A stretch of DNA of 14,570 bases, taken from SZUA-430 sp036840015 (GTDB taxonomy: Bacteria; Pseudomonadota; Alphaproteobacteria; Micropepsales; Micropepsaceae). A program made the position numbers and the translations under genes. Position 1 is the first letter of the stretch. Every line of letters starts with the position of its first letter. Below, one piece after another: positions 1 through 6,864 of this stretch. The notes below the pieces were generated by a model that was not told the origin of the DNA, did no database searches, and saw only the letters and a program-made list of their open reading frames with translations. The stretch lies in NCBI GenBank assembly GCA_036840015.1, contig DAISVV010000055.1:1-14570 (forward strand), given 5' to 3'.

Positions 1-21
1 CACAACACCGGAGACGAGAAC

Positions 22-1080
22 ATGACATCCCACGACCAGCAGACTTCCGCTCCGCGCGGCGGCGTCGTCGGCGCGACGGGCGCCGTCGGCCGCGAGATCA
101 TCGCGTGCCTTGAGAGGCGGAACTTTCCGCTGTCACGGCTGCGCCTTTTCGCCTCCGGGCGCTCGGCCGGCCAGCACCTGCCCTGGCGCGGCGGAACGGT
201 AGCGATTGAGGCCCTTGATGAGCGCAGCCTGGCGCAGGTGGACATTGCGCTCTGCTCGGCCGGCTCGGCCGTGACGAAGCAGTTCGCGCCAACGGCAGGC
301 CCGCAGACCGTCATCATCGACAATTCGTCCGCGTTCCGCATGGATCCGGACGTGCCGCTGGTCGTGACCGAGGTCAATGCCGCGCGGATCGGCGCGCACA
401 AGGGCCTCATCGCCAATCCCAACTGCGTGGCGATCATTGCTTCACTGGCGCTGTGGCCACTCAATCGCGAGAACCCCATCCGCAGGATCACGGCGGCGAC
501 CTACCAGTCCGCGTCCGGCGCCGGGGCGGCGGCGATGGAGGAGCTTCGCGCGTCGACGGGCGCGCACCTTGCCGGGCAGACCTATGTGCCCAGGGTTCTG
601 CCGCATCCTTACGCCTTCAACGTATTCAGCCACAATACGGCCGTCGATCCCTCGACGGGTGACAATGACGAGGAAACAAAAGTCGCGCGCGAACTTCGCC
701 GCATCATGGACCTGCCGTCGCTTGCCATCGGCATCACCTGTCTTCGCGTCCCGGTGCTTCGCGCCCATACGATCGTGATGTCGGTCGGATTCGAGAGGCC
801 CATGCGCCCGGAGGCGGTGCGGGAAATCCTGTCCGGTGCGCCCGGCGTGGTCGTCGTTGACGATCCGGGCCGCAACCATTTCCCCATGCCTGTCGAGGCG
901 ACGGGCCGCGACGAGGTGCTTGCCGGGCGTTTCCGTATCGACCGCAGCGACCCCGAGGGCCGAACCGTTTCCATGATCGTGGCAGGGGATCAGCTTCTCA
1001 AGGGTGCCGCGCTCAATGCGGTGCAGATTGCCGAGCTGCTTCCCAAGGCGGGTGTTTACCCCAACCGTCCGGTAGGCTAG
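22..1080 (+). CDS. asd: Aspartate-semialdehyde dehydrogenase
   Basis: A 352-residue cytoplasmic enzyme that reduces aspartyl-4-phosphate to aspartate-4-semialdehyde with NADPH, the branch point to lysine/diaminopimelate, threonine and methionine. The sequence shows an N-terminal NADP-binding GATGAVG (17-23), the phosphate-binding Arg in NSSAFR (R106), the nucleophilic cysteine in NPNC (C135), Q162 in TYQ followed by SASGAGAAAMEEL, an E217/K220 pair, and the R242...H249 pair in RVPVLRAH. The length is normal for the family. The section with PYAFNVFSHN, RVPVLRAH and FPMPVEATGRDEVLAGR resembles the cyanobacterial/plant-type subgroup more than the E. coli enzyme. The usual HSE after the catalytic histidine reads HTI here. 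GGAG at 10-13 lies 8 bases before the ATG. The epimerase gene follows in the same direction 37 bp later. Identification is secure; the subgroup comment is from memory of family motifs. Confidence 0.95.
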   Translation: MTSHDQQTSAPRGGVVGATGAVGREIIACLERRNFPLSRLRLFASGRSAGQHLPWRGGTVAIEALDERSLAQVDIALCSAGSAVTKQFAPTAGPQTVIIDNSSAFRMDPDVPLVVTEVNAARIGAHKGLIANPNCVAIIASLALWPLNRENPIRRITAATYQSASGAGAAAMEELRASTGAHLAGQTYVPRVLPHPYAFNVFSHNTAVDPSTGDNDEETKVARELRRIMDLPSLAIGITCLRVPVLRAHTIVMSVGFERPMRPEAVREILSGAPGVVVVDDPGRNHFPMPVEATGRDEVLAGRFRIDRSDPEGRTVSMIVAGDQLLKGAALNAVQIAELLPKAGVYPNRPVG

Positions 1081-1103
1081 AGCCTAGCGCGCCCGCAATG
1101 TGC

Positions 1104-1111
1104 AGGGGGGA
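1104..1111 (+). promoter_or_regulatory. Ribosome binding site that fixes the epimerase start
   Basis: The purine tract AGGGGGGA ends 6 bases before the ATG at 1118. An in-frame GTG at 1100 would put this tract inside the coding region and add six residues ahead of the canonical MQVLLTGAAG start, so 1118 is preferred. Confidence 0.7.
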
Positions 1112-1117
1112 CGTCTG

Positions 1118-2089
1118 ATGCAGGTTCTTCTGACCGGGGCCGCCGGCTTCATCGGCTACCATGTGGCCGAGGCGCTGCTGGCGCGCGGCGATGCCGTGAT
1201 CGGCCTCGACAACCTGAACCCCTATTACGACGTCAAGCTCAAGCAGGACCGCCTCGCGCAGCTGCAGGCCCGCAAAGGCTTCAGCTTCATGGCCGCAGAC
1301 ATATCGGACCGGCCGGCCGTCGAGGCGCTGGTGCGCCAGAACCCCGGCATCACGCACGTCGTGCATCTTGCCGCGCAGGCGGGCGTTCGCCACTCGCTTG
1401 TCGATCCCTATGCCTATGTCACGTCGAACGTGATGGGACAGGTGGTCATGCTCGAGGCCGCGCGCGCGCTCGGGCGGCTCGAGCACTTCGTCTATGCCAG
1501 CTCGTCGTCCGTCTATGGCGGCAACACCAAGCTGCCCTTTTCGGTGGGCGACGAGACCGAAAGGCCCAATTCGCTCTATGCGGCCACAAAGAAGGCCGAC
1601 GAGCTGATCGGACACACCTATGCCCATCTCTATGGGCTCCCCGCGACCGGGCTACGGTTCTTTACGGTCTATGGGCCATGGGGAAGGCCCGACATGGCGG
1701 CCTTCCTGTTCACGGATGCCATCATGAAAGGCAAGCCGATCCGGGTGTTCAACGACGGCAACATGTGGCGCGACTTCACCTATGTGGACGACATCGTGTC
1801 GGGCGTCCTTGCGGCCATGGCGCGCAAGCCTGCAACCTCGCCGCCGCATGCGGTCTACAATCTTGGAAACCACAAGTCGGAGAAGCTCACCGACTTCATC
1901 GCCGAGATCGAGCGTGCGCTGAACCGCAAGGCCAGCCTGCAGTTCGAGCCGATGCAGCCCGGAGATGTCGAGCGCACCTATGCCGACATCGAGGCCTCGC
2001 GTCGCGATCTCGGCTTCGATCCGCAGACACCGATCCGCGACGGCATCCCGCGCTTCGTGCAGTGGTACCGCGGCTATTACGGAATCTGA
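1118..2089 (+). CDS. UDP-glucuronate 4-epimerase (CapI/LpsL type)
   Basis: A 323-residue extended short-chain dehydrogenase/reductase predicted to interconvert UDP-glucuronate and UDP-galacturonate, supplying acidic sugars for capsule, LPS or exopolysaccharide. The NAD-binding GAAGFIG is at 7-13, the LDNLNPYYD segment typical of this subfamily at 30-38, the Ser cluster SSSSVYGG at 128-135, and the catalytic Tyr154-xxx-Lys158 in YAATK. FTVYGPWGRPDMA (182-194) and PGDVERTYAD (281-290) also fit UDP-GlcA 4-epimerases rather than GalE. It lies 37 bp downstream of asd and probably shares its transcript. It ends 16 bp before the convergent phosphatase gene, with no obvious hairpin between them. Related SDR epimerases with other sugar specificity are possible but less likely given these motifs. 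Confidence 0.9.
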   Translation: MQVLLTGAAGFIGYHVAEALLARGDAVIGLDNLNPYYDVKLKQDRLAQLQARKGFSFMAADISDRPAVEALVRQNPGITHVVHLAAQAGVRHSLVDPYAYVTSNVMGQVVMLEAARALGRLEHFVYASSSSVYGGNTKLPFSVGDETERPNSLYAATKKADELIGHTYAHLYGLPATGLRFFTVYGPWGRPDMAAFLFTDAIMKGKPIRVFNDGNMWRDFTYVDDIVSGVLAAMARKPATSPPHAVYNLGNHKSEKLTDFIAEIERALNRKASLQFEPMQPGDVERTYADIEASRRDLGFDPQTPIRDGIPRFVQWYRGYYGI

Positions 2090-2105
2090 CAGAACGCTGC
2101 TGGCG

Positions 2106-3683
2106 TCAGGCCTTCTGCGCACCCGGCCTGCCCGCCTCGATCATGAAGGATGCAAGGGTCTTGCCGCCGGAGACCGGTGCACGCACCGTGTCGACGGTGC
2201 GCAGGTCGACCGCCATGCCCTTCGCATCGATGCGACACATGACATAGCCGCGGTGGCGGCTCTCGAAATACTTCACATGCGGGTTTTCGGGCAAAAGGGC
2301 GGCAAACTGGTCATAGGAGACACCCGCCGATGAAATCGAGGATGCAACAAGTTCCGTCGCCACGACGCGGCTGTCGCTCCGCGCGAAGTCCTCGCGGACA
2401 TCATTGACCCAGAACGAGTGGATGTCGCCCGTCACGAACACGACATTGGACGCCCGCCCGCGGGCCAGTGTGCCGATCAGGCGCTGGCGCGCCGAGGGGT
2501 ACCCGTTCCAGTCATCCGTCCAGTGGCCTTCGTCGCCGTTGGGTGCCTTCTGCCTCAGCCGCGAGAACATCTCGCCATTGCCGATGATGTTCCAGCGGGA
2601 AGACGTGCGCGACAGTGAACTGTTGAGCCAGCGTTCCTGTGCCTTGCCCAGCATGGTGCGACTGTCTTCGAACAGCTCGGGGCAGGCCTTGACGGACACA
2701 ACCTGTCCCCCGCCGCGCTCTGGCGTGCGGCAGGCCGCCGGCGAGCGATATTGCCGATTGTCGATCATCGTGACCTGCACGAGGTCGCCGAACTGCGAAC
2801 GCTGGTAGAGCTGCATGCCGGTCGGGTCTGGCAACGCGATGCGCCGCAGCGGCATGTGCTCGTAATAGGCCTGATAGGCGGCGGCGCGCCGCTTCACGAA
2901 GGCCTCGGGTTCCTGGTAGTCCTCGCTCTCGAGGCCCTGGTAGTCGTTGTCGACCTCATGGTCGTCCCACGTCACGAGCCAGGGCGAGCGCGCGTGCGCG
3001 TGCTGCAGCGCTGCGTCGGTCTTGTAGATGGCGTGGCGGTTCCGGTAGTCGTCGAGCGTTACTGGCTCGGGTCCCTCGTGACGGCGTACCTGGTCGCCCC
3101 AGGAGGATTCGTAGATGTAGTCGCCGAGGTGGATCACGATGTCCGGGTTGTCCGCCGCCATCAGGTCGTAGGGCGTGAAGTAGCCCTGTTCGAAGTGCTG
3201 GCACGATGCGAAAGCGAAGCTGAAGCGGTCCATCGGTGCGCCCACAAGGGGCGCGGTCCAGGTTTTTCCGGTCGGGCTTGCATCGCCGCGCGGCAGCCGG
3301 AAGCGGTACCAGAAGGGCCGGCCGGCAGGCAGTCCGCGCAGCTCCACGTGCACGGCATGGCCCAGCTGGGGCAATGCCCGCGCCACGCCCGCGCGCACGA
3401 TGCGTCGCATCGCCGGGTCTTCCGCGACTTCCCAGATCACGTCGACGGCCTCGCCCGGGGCGTCGATGACGGGGCCGTGCAACGTGGCGCGCGTCCAGAT
3501 CACGAAGCCATCGGAGACAGGGTCGCCGCTGGCAACCCCAAGTGCGAAGGGATCGAACCCTCCCCTTCGCCTGCTCGGCGCGGCGACCGTTGCGGGTGCC
3601 ACCCACGCTGCTGCGATCGACGTGCCGGCGAGAGCCAGTGCCCGCCTCATCAGCTGACGGCGCGTCTGAGCCACTTTCTCCAT
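2106..3683 (-). CDS. phoD: PhoD-family alkaline phosphatase/phosphodiesterase, Tat-exported
   Basis: A 525-residue predicted periplasmic or surface phosphatase. The N-terminus is a Tat signal: TRRQLMR (7-13), a hydrophobic Ala-rich stretch to about residue 30, and ATVAAP as likely cleavage region. A PhoD N-terminal domain (GFDPFALGVASGDPVSDGFVIWTR, about 42-65) precedes the metallophosphatase domain with FASCQ (C161), HLGDYIYE (D188), TWDDHEVDND (D240, D241, H242) and VTGDIHSFWVND (D420, H422). These match the Ca/Fe metal-ligand blocks of PhoD enzymes, which hydrolyse phosphomonoesters and diesters. The length is normal. A GGGGAG-type ribosome site lies about 10 bases upstream of the ATG. The gene is divergent from the TonB-dependent receptor, a pairing consistent with extracellular phosphorus scavenging. 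I saw no convincing Pho box between them, so phosphate control is unproven. Confidence 0.92.
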   Translation of the reverse strand: MEKVAQTRRQLMRRALALAGTSIAAAWVAPATVAAPSRRRGGFDPFALGVASGDPVSDGFVIWTRATLHGPVIDAPGEAVDVIWEVAEDPAMRRIVRAGVARALPQLGHAVHVELRGLPAGRPFWYRFRLPRGDASPTGKTWTAPLVGAPMDRFSFAFASCQHFEQGYFTPYDLMAADNPDIVIHLGDYIYESSWGDQVRRHEGPEPVTLDDYRNRHAIYKTDAALQHAHARSPWLVTWDDHEVDNDYQGLESEDYQEPEAFVKRRAAAYQAYYEHMPLRRIALPDPTGMQLYQRSQFGDLVQVTMIDNRQYRSPAACRTPERGGGQVVSVKACPELFEDSRTMLGKAQERWLNSSLSRTSSRWNIIGNGEMFSRLRQKAPNGDEGHWTDDWNGYPSARQRLIGTLARGRASNVVFVTGDIHSFWVNDVREDFARSDSRVVATELVASSISSAGVSYDQFAALLPENPHVKYFESRHRGYVMCRIDAKGMAVDLRTVDTVRAPVSGGKTLASFMIEAGRPGAQKA

Positions 3684-4048
3684 CTGCTTGTGCTCCCCGA
3701 GATTGGTTTCCCCATTCCGGGATTCATTGTCAGCGAAATCCTCTCAGGCGAAAAGTGGGCGCCCAAAACTTCAGCAAAGCGTCATAAACTGTGTCGTCGA
3801 TGTAACCGACCGGCGACGAAGCGACGCGTGCATGCGTTTTGACCCGGATATCAGCGGTTGCCGGCCCTCCGGTCATTGACATGTCACACAGGCTTAACAT
3901 TCACATGATGTCCTCCGCTCGATAGTAATCGAGGCGGTCCGTTTCGATGACTGGGAGCTTCATGGGTTCGTGGTTCGCACAGGCGCGGGCCAGCGGGTTT
4001 GGGGATTGGGGGTCGGCCGAAGGCCGGCACATAAATCGGGGATTTTCA
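3684..4048. promoter_or_regulatory. Divergent intergenic region of phoD and the TonB-dependent receptor
   Basis: These 365 bp must hold the promoters of both flanking genes. A consensus-like -35 TTGACA lies at 3876-3881 on the plus strand, but the -10 at 16-18 bp spacing is poor, so the promoter is only a candidate. A small inverted repeat at 3915-3937 (CCGC-TCGAT, loop AGTA, ATCGA, one bulged G, GCGG) and a CGGCC/GGCCG hairpin near 4013-4025 lie in the presumed receptor 5' leader. An in-frame ATG at 3947 would add 34 residues that do not look like a signal peptide; GGGGA at 4038-4042, six bases before the ATG at 4049, supports the later start. No small gene was recognised here. Confidence 0.45.
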
Positions 4049-6574
4049 ATGAAACTGACACATCTGATGTGCGGCGTTGCCGCGTCTGCGTTGCTTGCCG
4101 GCGTGGCCTTCGCGCAGTCCACGGGTACACAGGAAGTGGAAAAGGTCGTGGTGACCGGCGAGCGCGGCGGCAAGGGCGGCGTCATCGTCAAGGAGCAGCG
4201 CCCCAAGACGCGCTCGACCGTGACCGATACCTACCTCGACAGCCAGGGCGCGGGACAAACCGTGTTCCAGAGCATCAACCTGCTGCCGGGTGTCAGCTTC
4301 ACCAACAGCGATCCTTACGGCTCAAGCGGCGGTAACGTTCGCGTGCGCGGCTTTGACGGCGCGCGCGTGTCGCTGACGGTCGACGGCATTCCGCTCAACG
4401 ATACAGGCAACTATGCGATCTTCACGAACCAGCAGGTTGACCCTGAGTACCTGTCCCGCGTGACGGTCAACACGGGCACCACCGACGTCGACAGCCCGAC
4501 GGCCTCGGCGACGGGCGGCACAATCAACGTCGTGACCCGCAAGCCCTACAAGGACCTCACGCTGTCTGTGAACGCTGCGGCCGGTTCGTTCGACTATTCG
4601 CGCTTCATCGGCATCATCGACACGGGCGAATACAATGGCACGAGCGCCTTCGCTGGCGTCTCTGTGCAGGAGTACAACAAATTCAAGGGCCCCGGCTCGC
4701 TCGAGAAGACGCAGGGCAACGCCCGCATCTATCAGGAGGTGGGCGAGTCCAGCTTCATCTCGCTCATCGGCCACTACAACGAGAACCGCAACAATTTCTA
4801 CCGCAACCTGAGCTATGCCGACATTGCCGCGTTCGGCTACGGCTTCGATAACCTCGCGTCCTGTACGCGTGACGCAGCCAACGGCGTTGCCGACATCAAC
4901 GGCGTGGTCGACAACGTCCAGAACGATGGCCTGAGCACGCTTGCGGGTGGCAGCAACAACATCCTCAACCCCGGAAGCTGCACGAACTTCTTCGGTCTTC
5001 GCATCAACCCGTCGAATACGGGCAACCTGCGTGCGCAGGCCAACCTCCAGCTCACCGATACGCTGCGCCTGACGGTTGACCCGTCCTGGCAGTACGTCAA
5101 GGCGAATGGCGGCGGCACGACCGTTCTGGCCGAAACCGACCGACGCCTTGGCGGTGCCGGCAGGGACCTGAACGGCGACGGCGACACGCTCGACCAGATC
5201 CGCCTTTACACGCCCAACAACACGAACACGAGCCGCTATGGCGTCACCGCATCGCTGATCTGGCAGCCGGTCGGCGAAGGTACTTTCCGCGTGGCCTATA
5301 CAGGCGACCATGGCCGCCACCGCCAGACGGGTGTGTGGAGCCAGCTCGATGCTTCGGGCAATCCGCAGAACGTGTTCAGCGCGCTCGACCAGGGCAACCT
5401 CACGATTACCGGCACGGATGGCAACATCCTGCGCGGCCGCGATCGTCTTTCGAAGGCGATCCTGAACCAGATCTCGGCCAGCTACTCGAACCGCCTGTTC
5501 GACGACAAGCTGCTTATCGACATCGGTATCCGCGCGCCCTTCTTCTCGCGCGACCTGAACCAGTACTGCTTCTCGCAGGTGGGTTCGTCGAACGTGATCT
5601 GTACGCGCGAAGCCTTCACCGATGCCGATGGCGATGGTATCGGCACGCTGGCGGGCCGCGGTACGACCAACTTCATTGCGCCGCTGACGCGCCAGTTCAA
5701 CTATGACGCCCTCCTCCCGAACATCGGCATCAGCTACGAGTTCGAGCCGTCGCACATTGTCTACGGCAGCTACGCCGAAGGCTTCTCGGCGCCGCGCACG
5801 GACAATCTCTACACGTTCGGCCTGAGCACCGGGACGACCACGGAAAGCGCCGGCATCGACACGATCCGTCCGCTCAACGTGCGGCCCGAGAAGACGCAGG
5901 CCTTCGACCTGGGCTACCGCTATCAGGGTGACAGCGTCACCGCGTCGGCGGCGCTCTGGTACAACACCTTCGAGGACCGCATCGTCAGCGCCTTCGATCC
6001 GGACCTCGGCATCTCGGTTGACCGCAACGTGGGTGCGGTGGTGCTGCAGGGCATCGATGTCGAGATCGGCTGGAGAGCCACCGAGGCACTCTTCCTGTAC
6101 TCCTCGTTCTCGTACAACTCGTCGGAACTGCAGGATGACATCCGCCTCGGTTCGACCTCGTTCCTGCCCACCAAAGGCAAGACGCTTGTCGAGACGCCGG
6201 ACTGGACGGCCGCCATTCGCGGCACCTACGACATCAACCAGCATGTCCGCGTGGGCCTGCAGGGCAAGTATGTCGGGGAACGCTTCTCGACCGACGTCAA
6301 CGACCAGATCGCCGACTCCTACATGACGGTCGACGCCGACCTCCAGGTCGACCTGGCCTTGCTGGGGATCAACAACATGACGCTGCAGGTCAATGGCACG
6401 AACCTGTTCGACGAGCAGTATGTCGGCAGCATCAGCCAGTCGCAGACGAACGCCCTGACGATCCTCGACGTGGATCCGGTGACGCCGGGCAACCAGTCGC
6501 GTACGGGCAGCGCGCCCACCTACGCCGTCGGCGCGCCGCAGGCCTTCCAGGTCCAGCTCAAGACGAAGTTCTGA
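4049..6574 (+). CDS. TonB-dependent outer-membrane receptor
   Basis: An 841-residue outer-membrane active transporter. It has a Sec signal peptide (1-23, ending VAFAQ), a TonB box VEKVVVTG at about 30-37, a plug domain (about 55-165) with SINLLPGVSF, VRVRGFDGARVSLTVDGIPLND and GGTINVVTRKP, then a long beta-barrel ending in the terminal aromatic motif QLKTKF. Predicted surface loops hold two close Cys pairs (C272/C311 and C507/C518), suggesting disulfides, and two Asp-rich, EF-loop-like stretches (DLNGDGD 373-379 and DADGDG 525-530) that could bind calcium. GSYAEGFSAPRTDNLYTFG and the LNVRPEKTQAFDLGYRY region are typical barrel signatures. The substrate cannot be read from sequence. Divergence from phoD hints at an organophosphate-related ligand, by context only. 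A strong terminator follows 36 bp after the stop. Confidence 0.93.
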   Translation: MKLTHLMCGVAASALLAGVAFAQSTGTQEVEKVVVTGERGGKGGVIVKEQRPKTRSTVTDTYLDSQGAGQTVFQSINLLPGVSFTNSDPYGSSGGNVRVRGFDGARVSLTVDGIPLNDTGNYAIFTNQQVDPEYLSRVTVNTGTTDVDSPTASATGGTINVVTRKPYKDLTLSVNAAAGSFDYSRFIGIIDTGEYNGTSAFAGVSVQEYNKFKGPGSLEKTQGNARIYQEVGESSFISLIGHYNENRNNFYRNLSYADIAAFGYGFDNLASCTRDAANGVADINGVVDNVQNDGLSTLAGGSNNILNPGSCTNFFGLRINPSNTGNLRAQANLQLTDTLRLTVDPSWQYVKANGGGTTVLAETDRRLGGAGRDLNGDGDTLDQIRLYTPNNTNTSRYGVTASLIWQPVGEGTFRVAYTGDHGRHRQTGVWSQLDASGNPQNVFSALDQGNLTITGTDGNILRGRDRLSKAILNQISASYSNRLFDDKLLIDIGIRAPFFSRDLNQYCFSQVGSSNVICTREAFTDADGDGIGTLAGRGTTNFIAPLTRQFNYDALLPNIGISYEFEPSHIVYGSYAEGFSAPRTDNLYTFGLSTGTTTESAGIDTIRPLNVRPEKTQAFDLGYRYQGDSVTASAALWYNTFEDRIVSAFDPDLGISVDRNVGAVVLQGIDVEIGWRATEALFLYSSFSYNSSELQDDIRLGSTSFLPTKGKTLVETPDWTAAIRGTYDINQHVRVGLQGKYVGERFSTDVNDQIADSYMTVDADLQVDLALLGINNMTLQVNGTNLFDEQYVGSISQSQTNALTILDVDPVTPGNQSRTGSAPTYAVGAPQAFQVQLKTKF

Positions 6575-6609
6575 TCAGGACCCGGTTTCCGGTGACATGA
6601 TGACGAAGG

Positions 6610-6638
6610 CGGGCGGCAGCGATGCCGCCCGTTTTCCT
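6610..6638 (+). terminator. Rho-independent terminator of the TonB-dependent receptor
   Basis: A perfect 9-bp GC-rich stem (arms 6610-6618 and 6623-6631) with a GCGA tetraloop is followed by TTTTCCTTT. It lies 36 bp after the receptor stop on the same strand. Confidence 0.88.
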
Positions 6639-6702
6639 TTGAGGCATGCCGACGTCACAAACAATTCATTTGAGGCGGCCAGGTTGCGCGATTAACCTTC
6701 CG

Positions 6703-6779
6703 GGGCTTGCCGCACTGGCAAGCGACCTCCCTACGTTCTGCCCGGGGAAGAAGCAGATGCCCTCTGCTTCTTCCTTTTT
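6703..6779 (+). ncRNA. Candidate small RNA ending in an intrinsic terminator
   Basis: Between the receptor's own terminator and the next gene lies a second plus-strand terminator (6746-6779) with no coding sequence for it to serve. Just upstream is a 7-bp hairpin (GCTTGCC 6705-6711 / GGCAAGC 6717-6723, 5-nt loop). Between the two hairpins is an unpaired CCTCCC (6726-6731), complementary to Shine-Dalgarno sequences. A weak promoter-like pair, TTGAGG 6670-6675 and TTAACC 6692-6697, would give a transcript of about 75-80 nt. This layout of hairpin, anti-SD single strand and terminator is typical of trans-acting sRNAs. I match it to no known family. The alternative is a backup terminator for the receptor transcript. 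Confidence 0.3.
6746..6779 (+). terminator. Second plus-strand rho-independent terminator
   Basis: A perfect 12-bp stem (arms 6746-6757 and 6763-6774, loop TGCCC) is followed by TTTTT. It has no T tract in the minus orientation, so it acts on plus-strand transcripts. It belongs either to the candidate small RNA or serves as a backup for the receptor. Confidence 0.8.
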
Positions 6780-6812
6780 GTCTTGTGGCTCATGCGCCTT
6801 TTGAATGCGCGC

Positions 6813-6843
6813 AAAAAAGCCGGGGTCTGGGGACCCCGGCTTT
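6813..6843 (-). terminator. Rho-independent terminator of the Trp/Tyr-rich secreted protein gene
   Basis: A perfect 12-bp stem (arms 6816-6827 and 6832-6843, loop TGGG on the plus strand) is followed by six T on the minus strand (A run 6813-6818). It begins about 22 bp after the TAG at 6865-6867, which independently supports that stop as the true gene end. Confidence 0.88.
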
Positions 6844-6864
6844 CCAGTTCCGTTCGGCGAAGGC

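Noticed and set aside
2751..3842. A 363-codon plus-strand frame opposite the PhoD gene
   Set aside because: PhoD motifs and the Tat signal on the minus strand are complete; the plus frame shows only low-complexity His/Val/Arg content.
3860..3915. Pho box between phoD and the receptor
   Set aside because: TGACATGTCAC-like sequence is present, but the two half-sites do not show the required 11-bp direct-repeat spacing.
4322..6244. A 640-codon open frame on the minus strand inside the TonB-dependent receptor
   Set aside because: It is antisense to a well-supported receptor, has no recognisable domain, is Arg/Val/Ala-rich as expected for a shadow frame in GC-rich DNA, and has no supported ribosome site.
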